Part shown: piece after piece, positions 46,789-58,934 of the stretch
How the letters are laid out: each line of letters begins with the position of its first letter
Position numbering within the stretch: position 1 is the stretch's first letter
Source: Microvelia longipes
Lineage: Eukaryota > Arthropoda > Insecta > Hemiptera > Veliidae
Direction: 5' to 3'
Assembly: GCA_018340805.1 (NCBI GenBank)
Contig: JACMZG010000008.1
Location: forward strand, 26,769,943 to 26,833,942
Length of the DNA stretch: 64,000 nt
The notes under the pieces: model-generated
Databases searched by the model: none
Told to the model about the DNA's origin: nothing
What the model saw: the letters and a program-made list of their open reading frames with translations, nothing else
Made by a program: the position numbers and the translations under genes

Positions 46789-47042
46789 ATTATTGAGCAT
46801 ATAAGATGAAATAAGCAAAACATTTAATAAAAATTATTTTACTATTAAGATACCATTGTTATATGTGTACAGATATGCCTATATGAGACCTTTGTACTAT
46901 AAGACAAAGTATAACTTCTGTTGATAGAAAAATTCTACTATAAGAGGCTACGAAAATATACTAGATTGGATCTTATTTATACCTAAGTAGTATATACTAA
47001 ATTGTGTTCTAGCTAAGGGACTGAGTAATGGAGTTAACTCAT

Positions 47043-47652
47043 AAAGCCAAACAAAACACCAAAATCTCTCCATAAAACGTTTATTTTTTACATAAACAGA
47101 GCCGGCTTTCGATCGGTCGATCATCATCAGTGCTTAACCCAACAAACAATAAAGCAAAACTAAAATGATTACTAGAATAAATAACATAGTAATAAAAAGT
47201 TAATAACATAAAAAAGTATATAAACGTTAAGAAGGTAAAAAAAGTAAATTCTTTATATTTATTAAAATAAATAAATAAATAAAACAAAATAAAAATAGAA
47301 TTACCAGTGAGATGCTATATAGACGCTTCAATCAGACCTTCTAGAGTCATGTAGTGGACTGGTGGGCGAGGGGCACCAATAAATAAAGAATTTACTTTTT
47401 TTTACCTTCTTAACGTTTATATACTTTTTATGTTAATACCTTTTTATTACTATGTACTATTTCTAGTCTCTACTTACGATATTTATTCTTCTACTTCTTT
47501 TAGTTTTGCTTTATTGTAGTACTTTGTTGATTTTTCTTTCTTCTATGTTTGTTGGGTTATGCACTGATGATGATTGAGCGATCTTAAGCCGGCTCTGTTT
47601 ATGTAAAGAATAAACGTTTTCCGGAGAGATTTTTGTGTTTTGTTAGGCTTTT
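47043..47652. mobile_element. Fold-back with hammerhead-like motifs in both arms (Penelope-like relic?)
   Basis: Inverted arms 47043-47285 and 47380-47652 share AAAACACCAAAATCTCTCC (mirrored at 47622), CATAAACAGAGCCGGCTT, ACCCAACAAACAATAAAGC and AAACGTTAAGAAGGTAAAAA. On the minus strand the left arm contains CTGATGA (47124-47130), a palindromic GATCGACCGATC (47111-47122) and GAAA (47107-47110), matching the CTGANGA - stem II - GAAA order. The right arm has CTGATGA (47564-47570), but its stem and GAAA are mutated (TTAA). The loop 47286-47379 is unrelated and GC-richer. I infer inverted terminal repeats of a Penelope-like element with the coding part lost. Confidence 0.55.
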
Positions 47653-47655
47653 AAA

Positions 47656-47884
47656 TTGTGTTCTGTTTGATCTGTTCACATCCTGTCAACATATCAAGTT
47701 AAACCTATTACAGTATTAGTATTGACTAATGAGTTTTGTAAAAGATTCCAAACACTATATTTTCACGTTTGTTAGCCTCTTTTAATGTTGAATCACAAGA
47801 TATTGTCTAATAATTTTATCAGAAAATATAAATTAAAGGTAAAATTGTTCAATATTTAAAAAATTTAAATATTGAACTTAAAAA
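47656..47884. other. AT-rich spacer
   Basis: Contains an ATATTTAAAAAATTTAAATAT-type small palindrome near 47850. No gene. Confidence 0.4.
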
Positions 47885-48373
47885 ATTCTGGCGCGGTGGT
47901 CCGCATGTCGGGCGAATTTCCTTTGGATGCGTGTTTCCGTGCTTTTTACACTATATAAGTTTACAACTACTAAATAAATAATTCCGGCGCGGTGGTCCGC
48001 TGTCGGGCGAATTTCATTTAGAATGCGTGTTTCCGTGCTAAACAACCCATTTCTTGCTTATGCAAGAACCATGCCCATTGTGTGGTTCCGGTTCATGCTT
48101 TAGAACCTAAGCAGTTACTCATTTGTCAAGCACTGCTCGTAACTCATTTTGTCTGTATTTTCCAAAGGAAATGCGCATAATTATCCAGTTGGTTGTACAA
48201 AACTATGCCTCTAAAATTAGAAGTACGCACTATTATTTGCACTAGATTAAAGCTTAGTTACTTATATTTAAGCTTAGTCAGTTATCTTTAAAGGTTTTAG
48301 CGCATTTCCTTTGGAAAAATACAGACAAAATGAGTTACGAGCAGTGCTTGACAAATGAGTAACTGCTTAGGTT
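47885..48373 (+). mobile_element. Family C SINE with near-perfect 73-bp-arm fold-back
   Basis: Two tandem partial 5' bodies (47885-47942 and 47985-48045, each with GGCGCGGTGGTCCGC and GGGCGAATTTC) precede the fold-back. Arms 48104-48176 and 48300-48373 pair with only one single-base bulge over the inner 66 bp, including AGCACTGCTCGTAACTC and TGTCTGTATTTTCC. The 123-bp loop contains AAAACTATGCCTCTAAA and TTATTTGCACTAGATTAAA, shared with the 28-kb copy. Much better arm identity here than at 28 kb suggests recent origin or homogenisation. Confidence 0.8.
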
Positions 48374-48503
48374 AATGACGTCACAAAAACCTGGTTTTCA
48401 ATAGGGTTCGTGTCCTCCCGAAGGTTGCTTTTTGCACCAAGTTTGGTTAAAAAATATTAATCCGTTCGAAAGATAGAGTGTTTACAAGAAAAAGTGTCTA
48501 GAA

Positions 48504-48504
<1 letters not shown>

Positions 48505-48563
<59 letters not shown>

Positions 48564-48567
48564 TATA
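48505..48567. repeat. (AT)n microsatellite directly upstream of family B
   Basis: About 60 bp of AT repeats ending at the first base of family B copy 2. Confidence 0.9.
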
Positions 48568-48710
48568 AAGTCTCGCGAAAATTTTTTTTTCGTCATTAAG
48601 GACCTCTGAAACGGATTTGTGTCGTGGTCCGAGGTTCGAATTCCGCCATGACGCCTATCCCATTAGCGAATTTTTTCCCAAAGGAAATTCGCTAAAAGAT
48701 ATGCTTCCTT
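48568..48710 (+). mobile_element. Family B repeat (SINE-like), copy 2, best preserved
   Basis: GGACCTCTGAAACGGATTTG, box-B-like GAGGTTCGAATTCCG (48631-48645), CCATGACGCC, then AGCGAATTTTTTCCC and AAAGGAAATTCGCTAAAA. The last two form an inverted pair (AGCGAATTT... / AAATTCGCT). No clear box A was seen, so calling it a SINE is an inference from box B alone. Confidence 0.65.
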
Positions 48711-50632
48711 AAGTATGGAAATTATCCTTCTTAACATTATTCGTGAAACGCAAAAGAAAATTACGTAGCGTACGGTGCCCCATTGTTAAAACTTTTATCT
48801 ATTGAGAGCAGTGTGGCACAGATGTGGTTAAGGTCTTTTTGCAAAAACTTTAAACTAGCCGTAGAAGTTAGTCAGATAATTGTAATATTTATTGTAAGAT
48901 AATTACATAATTAATTAAGACTTTTATCCTTTCAAAAAACTTTATTTAAATATAATTTAATGATAAGCTTTCGCACAGTGATACTGAGCTTTGTCAGTTC
49001 CTGAAATTGACAAAAAAACGAAAGAGGTCATAATCATATTATTACAATACATATACAAACTAAACTCATAGCAATAACAAATATAAATGGCTAAACAAGT
49101 AATAACATAGATTAGAAGGATAAATCAACTTACATAAAATTATGTAGATTAAACTAAAGTTTTTAAATAAATAGCGTTTTGAATGTTTTTTCTGATGTCA
49201 CGTGGCCAACTAAATATTAAATAAATTTAAAATGAAAATACAAAAACTAATATCAGATATTAAACGTAATTTAAATTTTAATAATTATTTGGTCAAATTG
49301 TTTTGAAGTGCATTTTGGATAAACATTCCTCTATTCTTAGGTTAATACTCAGTAATGAATATTATAAGGAAGCGAACTGGATACTCGTGCATTTAACCCT
49401 ATTTACTTACAGCTTTATCAGTTCTAGGATTATATTTTAGTTTAAATTGTATTAGTTTTGTATTATAACCAGAGATACGTGACGATATGAACGTAGACGA
49501 GCTAAAACTCAAGCTGACCTAGTAAACTAAAAAGTTTATTAAGTGAGTAACTAAATCTTAATCATCTCGTGTAAGGTTTCAACTATATGATGGTAAACAA
49601 AGGTTTCTACTCCACTTCGACTTAAATGATGTATAATAAACACATTTTATCTTCAGGCGGTATATAATGTGATGTTTTTGACTAGTTTTAAGAGAGAACG
49701 AGTTACTTTTATCTCCCAAAGGAGTTAAAAGTAACTTTTTTCCCTTGAGAATGAAAAGTGTTTCTTCTAATTGGCACAAGAACCGAAAAATTTTAATAGA
49801 AGGGGGTATTTTTGGAGCGATATTTTCTATATTTATATGGGGGACCCGTCCAACGAAAAAATGAACTTTCAACCTTTATTTTTGGGTAGGAAGAAACCGT
49901 GTTACGACCTGTTTGTAAAAATAAGGCAGGGAACAAAAATCAAAGCGGAAAATGAGTTACTTCTCACCCTACTGTTTGGCACAATCAGTTAGACACTTTC
50001 CTTGATATCTAAAGAAGTCCAGCGACTGCACTTTTTAGTACGAAGGTTATCGGAGTGGTAGAAAGGTAATAAAAAAGTGAATTAGCAAGACTTCTTAAAC
50101 CTATTAGTCAAGCAACAATCTGGGTGAAAATTTAAATGTAGCTTTTTTTAAATCAATTTATTAGGGAAATTGAATTTGAAGTCAAATCTTTATTTGCATA
50201 TTTTCCTTATGAATACAAACGGAACGTTTTCTTAATTAATTCACTCCGTAAGAATGATGATTCTTAAGAACCACATTCACTTTTCATTTAAGAGCTTTAT
50301 AATAATTGTAAATTTATGGCGTATTCATCTTCTAAAGTACTGTGGATATTCCTTGCTTTATTTTATACGAATTTGGTTTATTTAGTCATAAAATAAAATT
50401 AATTTTAGCAACTAGAGCTGTTCACTTATTTGATCCGGTTTTTTCCTTTATACTTTTTTTTTAATTTAAGTACTAATTTTAGTATTTTTAACTTTATCTT
50501 CATCGAAATCTTGAATTTCAAAGCCATGCAAATGAAAATTAATATAATTGGATTTCAAAAATATAATTGGCTTTGATAAGAAAAATTCTATTGATTCCTT
50601 TTAGCGAATTTCAAAGCCTAATGCTCAAATGC
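48711..50632. other. AT-rich intergenic sequence with one hairpin
   Basis: AGTTACTTTTATCTCC (about 49699-49714) pairs with GGAGTTAAAAGTAACT (49720-49735) with one mismatch. Overlapping opposite open frames 49579-49872 (minus) and 49771-49992 (plus) have no recognised domain; 49790-49980 is somewhat less AT-rich. Confidence 0.4.
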
Positions 50633-51947
<1,315 letters not shown>

Positions 51948-51995
51948 TATAGGAGGGGGAAATATTGTATTTATACAATATTTCCCCCTCCTATA
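51948..51995. repeat. 23-bp perfect hairpin with 2-base loop
   Basis: The left arm 51948-51970 (contains GGAGGGGGAAATATTG) and right arm 51973-51995 are exact reverse complements with only TT between. A nearly loopless palindrome of 48 bp is prone to cruciform extrusion or may be an assembly-sensitive inverted duplication. Confidence 0.9.
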
Positions 51996-53261
51996 TTTTA
52001 ATGTTTCACTTTTTTTTCATTTATTGTACACGTTTCAACACCTTTAAATTCCAAAAAGCGAATGAAGTGGAAGTCTGCATAAATTTGGATGGATAAAAAA
52101 GGATAGATAGCTGTATCTATCCTACATGGATGGATACAGTTCATGTGGAACCATCCACATAGACGTACATGTGGTACATGTGCACTTTTCTTGTGGCAAG
52201 TGCAAGCCAAACGTGTTTTATGATATTAATACGTGAGTTCTTAATTATTAGAGAGGGAAGTTAGGTTCCATGTATGATATCTTGCTTTTAATACATTCCC
52301 CATATATGTATTGAAAGTTTTATCTAAACTGTTTTCAAATTACTTCTTCTCATGTATTAAGAATATATTTTATCTAAGGTCTTTGATAGGTTGCATGAAC
52401 AGCGCACAAATGAGCCAACGTGATTAGAATTATAGATTATTCAGAGGGATAACATTTTGGAATCAACTTAACTGTTGCTCTTATGACTAACCAAATTAGC
52501 TAATTTTGTTATGGAAATTCGTTAAAGGAAACAATGCCATGTCATTTAGCTGTAGGACTTATTATTTATCTTATTACTTTTTATTTATTTTTAGTTAGTA
52601 GTATATTTATAGTGGAGTTCTTTTTCTGTATCAATTTACTTTAAATCGTTTGGTTTTCTTTAGGAATTATTTACAATACATCCCATTAGTTAGAGTATTT
52701 GGAGTGAAAGATAATATGACTTTATACAATAGAGAGAAATATGTCTCGAGTGTCTCCAGAAAATTACTGACATACATTCTAGCCAATTGGATTTCTGAAA
52801 CGTGACTTTATCCTCTATCAATAAAATAATATTGACGGAACATATTTACAACTTTAAAACATTAATGAATTATCAAATATAGTTCTATAGAAAATAAATT
52901 CTTTGAGATTCTTAAAAATAAAGTTGTGATCTTAGAATTATTATTTTTCTTTTAATTAATACAAATTTAGTATCTTTTTTAAGTATATTCTTTAAACTTA
53001 TTTTTAATAAGGAAGATGCATACATATTAATCTGTTTTTTTTGTTTTGTCAGGTCAATCTAGATCAGAAAAAAAATATTTTACAGCACAAAAATAGATGT
53101 ATTAATTTTCTAAATATTTATTAGCAATTAGGAAAATATAATATTTAAAAAAGTAAGATTCGCGGCAAAAAGCTAATACGTCACTTGGGTTATATAGTTA
53201 ATTGGTTCAAATCTCAAGGCCAATGCTAAAAGTAACAAATGTCCAAACCTGAGTTTTAGCG
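51996..53261. other. AT-rich intergenic sequence
   Basis: 52090-52200 has a dense set of short palindromes (GGATAGATAGCTGTATCTAT, and CATGTGG / CCACATG words). The 70-aa open frame 51998-52210 (minus) covers it and is unlike known proteins. Confidence 0.4.
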
Positions 53262-53345
53262 GATTCCTTTGGAAAACATTCGCTTATGAGATCGTTATGG
53301 CGTTTGTCGAGCCTCGGACCACGACAGAAATCCGTTTTTCCCTTG
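53262..53345 (-). mobile_element. Family B repeat, copy 3
   Basis: On the minus strand: AACGGATTTCTGTCGTGG, TCCGAGGCTCGACAAACGCC and the CGCTAAAA end (reverse of TTTTAGCGGATTCC). Box B is mutated. This copy has no adjacent (AT)n tract. Confidence 0.65.
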
Positions 53346-53889
53346 AGTTATTAGTTAATATAAAGTTAAAAATTAAAGCAATCCTGTTATTACATAAAAA
53401 AAATTATCGATTACGTCGTGTTTTAGTTTTAACTTTCATTCCAGTTATATAATTGACTTTGCACAATATTACTTTTTTGAGATTAAGCTATAAATTTTGC
53501 AGAAGTTTGCTTCGAGTAGAGTCGGAGAGGGGGTGAATGTGGTTAGGAAGGGTGTTGAAGCTTCTTGTAAACTGCTGAAAATCAAAACTTATCGCGATCT
53601 TAACCCTGAATAAATTTTCTTCAGCTATTTTTATATATATATATATATATATAGCAGAATGTCCAATTATTAGTTAACTTATGAATTTTGCATAAAATTC
53701 ACATTTGTGGGTTTATCGTGTTTTAAAATCTTAATGGTGTGAATAAGTCATATCATAATAAACAATCTATTTAAAAAACTGTTCATTTTGTTTTTAAATA
53801 TGTTTCTGTTTTTTATAGTGTTTATTCATTTCATATAATTAGATGGATTGCAGAAGTTTTATTGTCCGCTAATAAGTTAAGGTTGTCCT
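53346..53889. other. AT-rich sequence with a short (AT)n
   Basis: A 22-bp AT run lies at about 53632-53653. Nothing else is supported. Confidence 0.4.
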
Positions 53890-54385
53890 TTTTTAGCGGA
53901 TTTCTAAAGGAAAAATGACTGAATAAGATTGGGGTTATAGAAATAGAAGGTGTTATTGCGGACTTCTAACGGAAAAATGAGTGAATAAGATTGGGGTCAT
54001 AGAAATAGAAGGTGTTTTAGCGGATTTCTTATGGAAAAATGAGTGAATAAGATTGGGTTCATAGAAATGGAAGGCGTTTTAGCGGATTTCTAATGGAAAA
54101 ATGAGTGAATAAGATTGGGGTCATAGAAATAGAAGGCGTTTTAGCGGATTTCTAATGGAAAAATTAATGAATAAGATTGGGGTCATAGAAATAGAAGGTG
54201 TTTAGCGGATTTCTAATGGAAAAATGAGTAAATAACATTAGGGTCATAGAGATAGAAGGTGTTTTATCGGGTTTCTTAAGAAAAATTAATGAATAAGATT
54301 GGGGTCATAGAAATGTAAGGTGGTTTTGCGGATTTATAAAGGAAAAATGAGTGAATAAGATTGGGTTTATTGAAATATAAGGTGT
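53890..54385. repeat. Minisatellite, eight copies of a 62-bp unit
   Basis: Each unit reads TTTTAGCGGATTTCTAATGG, AAAAATGAGTGAATAAGATT, GGGGTCATAGAAATAGAAGG. GCGG landmarks fall at 53896, 53958, 54020, 54082, 54144, 54205, 54267 (mutated) and 54328, so spacing is 61-62 bp. Divergence is lowest in the middle units. The unit start (TTTTAGCGGATTTC..GGAAAAA) resembles the family B and C border words TTTTAGCGGATTCC / TTTAGCGCATTTCC. Confidence 0.9.
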
Positions 54386-54529
54386 TTTTATTTATGCATT
54401 TACAATATTTTTTTCAAAAAAGTTTAAAAAATGTTTGACGACTGAGAAAATGACGTTAATAGACACCACTACTAGACCTTAAGTATGATTATTGTGCCAA
54501 AGTTTTTCATTAAAACCACTTAGTTTTAT

Positions 54530-54642
54530 AAAAGTGCCTAAAACGGATAGATATGACGAAACCACGATTTCAAATTTTTAGGATAAACACAATACTTTTC
54601 ACCCTACAATACTTTTTGTAGTAGGTGAGGAAAAAGTAAAAA
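54530..54642 (-). mobile_element. Degenerate family A fragment (head)
   Basis: GTGCCTAAAACGGATAGA, CGAAACCACGATTTC, ACACAATACTTTTC and GTGAGGAAAAAGTAAAAAC follow the reversed family A head with substitutions. Confidence 0.55.
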
Positions 54643-55429
54643 CATGAGCGTATGATGTATGAAATTTTCTCCTTTGCCCGTTACATAGGTGTTAACTATT
54701 TGAACAAACGGTTAGGACTGATCATAAAGAATTTTTTTTAGTTATAAAACTTTTCAGATTTCAAAAAAATAATTAGGAAAATTTGATTTTTATATTGAAA
54801 TATATCTTAAAGAAAATGTGTTTAGTCAAAGAAACAAAATGTTCGAAAAATTTCTGTCTTTATCGTATTTCCTTTTACATTTTTTATAATAAAAATCATT
54901 ATCAATTTATATACATTTTCTTTAAGTATGAAAAGTAAAAAAGAATAAAATGATATAAAAGATTTTACGTTTTGTTAAAACTTTTTTTCTTAAAGTATAG
55001 TAAGAGTGAAAAGTGATTTGGGAAAATCCTAAATAAAAAGTCAACCAAGCGAAGGTAGGACTGTAAGATTGAAGAATATTTCTATAAAGATATTAAAAAT
55101 ATAAGAAGTCTTAAGATTTCGTCTGTATTTCTTTTTTTCGATTTAAAAAGTTAAAAAGATTTTTGTTAACAATAAAAGGTAGATTAAAGTGTGTCAAAAA
55201 TAATGAAGGGATATTGAACAAATAAATATTGTTTTTTTTAAATGTGTGTTTATTTTAATGCTTATAGTTTAGAAATATAAAAAATCAAATTATAACATTT
55301 AATAAAATGCCAACATATAATCGTTATTAGTATAATAATTATTAATTAAATATAGTCTTAAATTAATTAGTTCATATAATGATGCACTTAATGGTATTGA
55401 ACAAACGTAAGTGAGTTCTTACGTTTCAG
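54643..55429. other. AT-rich intergenic sequence
   Basis: No feature recognised. Confidence 0.4.
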
Positions 55430-55790
55430 AAGATAGGGACGCCGCGTATGATGTTTGTTTGTACGTGTCGCTATAACTGCCGTAAAAATGGTCCGATTTT
55501 GATGAAATTTTGGATACATTTAAAATTAACTATGTGTCGGAGCTGTATAGTTTTCGGTAAAATTCCGAAAAATATTTTCAAAATGACGACGAATATGGCA
55601 GACCGAATAAAAAAAAATTGAGCGAAAAAATCGTGTTGTATATCGTTTTAAAGCTCTTAAAGACTAGAAAAAGAAAATATATGTTTCATGGTCAAAATTT
55701 AAAAAAAAAATATTTCACGCCGAGGAGGGTTTAGCCTAAAAGGGCCCAAACCTACATCTAAAGGGGGTCATGGGGGGGGGGGTTAGTATA
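55430..55790 (+). mobile_element. Probable transposon fragment with a widespread TE motif
   Basis: GGGACGCCGCGTATGATG, TTTGTTTGTACGTGTCGC, TATAACTGCCGTAAAAATGG and CCGATTTTGATGAAATTTTGG form a run I recall from repeats of many arthropod genomes, including elements related to Helitrons. The assignment is from memory only. The segment ends near a run of ten G at 55772. No open frame. Confidence 0.35.
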
Positions 55791-56404
55791 ATGCTTTTTA
55801 CACAGTTCTACTTTTAAATAGAGTGGTATTAATTATTATAGCAAGCTTAATTTAATTTCAATTTAATGAAATTAAATCAAATAACATTGTTTTATTTACA
55901 TAAATTAAAATAAACTTGAGTAAATAAAACTAATTTAGTATAAAATAAGCTTAAGAATAACTTAAGTTTATTCCAATAAATGAAAATTTTGACTAAACTA
56001 TTTTATGTTTAATCTTTAGGACCCTTTTGTACTGCCCTAAAGCCCTGATCTAGTTTATTAAGGGCCCCTTGAGGCCATTTCCTTTCGTTTGGGACCTTTA
56101 AAGGTCCAACTGTAAAGAATGGGGACCTTAAAGGACCTAAACTTATTGAGAATATTTTTAGTACTTTAAAAATATTAGTTTTTAGTAGCTTTTTAAGTCC
56201 TACTTTTTAGGGCCTAGAGTATTAGACCCCTGTATATGAATATATCAAATGAGTTAATCATACTTTTAATTTTCGTTGTTTTTTCTTTGTTTATTTGTGG
56301 CTGAGGGGCCTAAGAAAGGTTACCGCCCTCACCCTCAATGGCCAGTCCGCTCCTGATAGCCTCTTAAGTGGTTTCCACGAAGTTTTCTCTCTGTTTGTGT
56401 TTGA
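55791..56404. other. AT-rich sequence, then loosely repeated AGGACC words
   Basis: 56020-56220 contains recurring AGGGCC / AAGGACC / AGGACCT words (TTTAGGACCC, TTTAAAGGTCC, CTTAAAGGACC) suggesting a decayed tandem or inverted array. No gene. Confidence 0.35.
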
Positions 56405-56725
56405 GACTTTTCCTCGTCCCATCAAATTCGCTACGCTCGTTCTCAGAATGTTAAAAAATTGCGACATTTATTCTACAAAATGCAAAATACTGATAAAATA
56501 TGGTACATACAGTCTTATATTCATATGGCTACATTCTTGCCAAATCTCTAATTGATCAAAATATTTTTCCGAATTACATGAATTTTTGAATATTTTTCTG
56601 TCATTATTGGTGTTTAATGAAGACATAAAAACATTGTTTGTTAAGCGCACTTTAGTTAAAGAATGATTTTTGAATAAGTTTCAACTCTCTTGCATAAGCA
56701 CACTCAGCTACGATGATGCTCATTT
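56405..56725 (-). mobile_element. Family A copy, diverged
   Basis: GACTTTTCCTCGTCCCATC, AAATTCGCTACGCTCGTTC and CTCAGAATG (3' part), then GGTACATACAGTCTTATA, TTGCCAAATCTC, GTTTCAACTCTC, AGCTACGATGATG. The middle and head are missing. The 86-aa frame 56295-56555 is a repeat translation. Confidence 0.7.
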
Positions 56726-57455
56726 GTTATTTACTTTTTATTGCCTTCCTAGAGTTCTATGTTTTTCTATTCCTAAAGAGCTCCGGCCGGGGGATTTTCT
56801 TTAAAAAATTAGGAAAATTTCCTTATTTGTAAAAGCCACCATGATCAGACTATAAAGCATAAATCCAAAATATTTCATGGACCACCACATTTACTGTTGA
56901 GAACAACAAGAACGATATGCTCTGTTTAAACATCTTCGGGGGAGAGGACATTGTGATGTTAGCTCAAAACAATTGACACCGGTTAAAGGTCTTTTGCATA
57001 ATTTCCTATGAACTAAAAATAAAGGTTCAAGAATGGTTTTATACTCGCTAGAAAAAAGATTTCAGATGAATACTATTAGGATTTAGGAGCAATAATATTT
57101 GTAAACGGTCGAAAGGAGAAAACATTTAGACTGGCTTTCATTGCTTTGCTCCAAAATAAATAGACACGGGTCGGGTCCTGTAAATGCGGAAAAGCCATCC
57201 TTAGCCTTATGTCAACAAGCCATGATTAAGCTCAGGCAAATTAAGCTTTCCAACACTTCTCTAAGTTTAAACCCTTTTCCTTTTAAAAATAATGTTCCTT
57301 GAAAATATAGAATTATAATGAAAGTTTTAAGTTTAGACTTTTGAACTTGCTTTTTTACAACTTATTTGATTTTTTTTTTAATCCTTTTGTTCTTACATTA
57401 AAATTAACAACATTTTTTGAATTTGGTGTACTTTTGGTGAAACCTGCATTCCGTT
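56726..57455. other. Intergenic sequence
   Basis: 56760-57240 is less AT-rich than average but stop-dense. No domain, TIR or tandem array seen. Confidence 0.4.
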
Positions 57456-57460
57456 TTATA

Positions 57461-57535
<75 letters not shown>
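57456..57535. repeat. (AT)n microsatellite
   Basis: About 80 bp of AT with one TATTATA break, immediately upstream of a family A head. Confidence 0.9.
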
Positions 57536-57536
57536 A

Positions 57537-57950
57537 GTTTTTACTTTTTCTCATTTGTACCGTAGGTATATTGGAAGAGTGTTGTGTTTGAATTAATCAA
57601 CATATGTAACCGGAACACCTGATACCTGAGTTTACCTGAGGTACCGGACATTTGTACCTGAGTTTTTACAAAGTTATCTGTCTGTATGTGTATACCTACT
57701 ACCATCGTAGCTCTTAGTGTATTTATGATTTTTGATCTATTTGAAATTTAGCACCCGTGTCGTCACATAAAAGAAAATGAATGTGTTGAGTATCATCTCA
57801 TTATCAGCATTAGTTTAATTTTTATTAAATAGCTTGTACACGTTTAAAAAAAAATGTTAAAATCAGGAAAAAAAATCTTTGAGTTGAAATTTGGTACAAG
57901 TGTACCAAATTGTACCATGGAATTGTACTGAGGTACCCCAAACCTGATTT
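57537..57950 (+). mobile_element. Family A copy with internal deletion
   Basis: Head TTTACTTTTTCTCATTTG with TACCGTAGGTATATTGG, then CTGTCTGTATGTGTATACC, CATCGTAGCTCTTAGTG, GAAATTTAGCACCCGTG, TCTCATTATCAGCATTAG, GAGTTGAAATTTGGTACAAG and the 3' end TACTGAGGTACCCC. The segment 57615-57660 has a local duplication of ACCTGAG. The GAGCGAAGCGAG module is absent. Confidence 0.8.
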
Positions 57951-58120
57951 ATTATGTTTTGTTTTCTTATTATAAACATTATGTTGTGTGTCACTGTAAT
58001 GTTTTACAATTTATTTTATAATATTAAGTATGAATAGGGTGCAAGTTAAATTTTTGATGTTATAATTTCAACCGATTATTCGTCTCTAAAAATAAATAAT
58101 ATCTATGCTTCAAAGTATCT

Positions 58121-58155
58121 GCATATGGTCAATTTTAATTGACCATATGCACTTA
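58121..58155. repeat. 14-bp perfect hairpin
   Basis: TGCATATGGTCAAT and ATTGACCATATGCA pair exactly around TTTA. Confidence 0.85.
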
Positions 58156-58934
58156 TGGTAAATTAAAATTTTTGCTATGATAAAAATAAAATTACACATG
58201 TAGATGTTATATTTAATAGAAACAGTGTTAGCCAACAGGGCATGCTGAGGTATAAACATAATTATAATAATTACAGTCTATTGACTACTTTTAAAATCTT
58301 GACAGGTGGTCAGTTTAGGAACCGTCGATTCTAAAAACAAATCCGGGAAAAAACATTGTTGTGTTATTTTACCCGTGTTTTCTTGGCAATGTTTTATACC
58401 TTTCTTTTAGAATTCATCAGGCTTGTGTTTTCAATTAGTCATCATTTGTATCAAATTCGTAGTAAAACTAAATTTGAAAGTAACTATGATACTTTGAAAA
58501 TAACTCAGTGCTTTACACTGGTGTTCTCTATGTAGGTGTATGGTTATGTTGTCAGAATTGTCAGTGTATTGTATGTAGTATGAATACTATAACTTAAAAA
58601 AAGTAAAGCATAACTTTACCTTAGGCAATCTTGATTGACATTACTTTAAGAGATTCTGAACTTTTATTTTGATTTGTTATCCCTCAAACATAGGTGTCTA
58701 TGGCTTTTATGTAATACAATAAAGATTTGCTTTTAATAATTTGTATTTTGTTTGTTGTAGGTATGTTGGTGCTAATGTTTATTTTATTTCTTCAAAAACA
58801 TAAAGGTACTTTAATTTTTTCATGTATTTAAGACTTAATTAATTAGCTTATTTCTTTGATACAACAAAGTTGAATACCAATTTAAAATATTTTTATACCT
58901 TCAAAAAATGCTTAATTTGAAAAATATGAATGTC
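58156..58934. other. AT-rich intergenic sequence
   Basis: No feature recognised. Confidence 0.4.
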
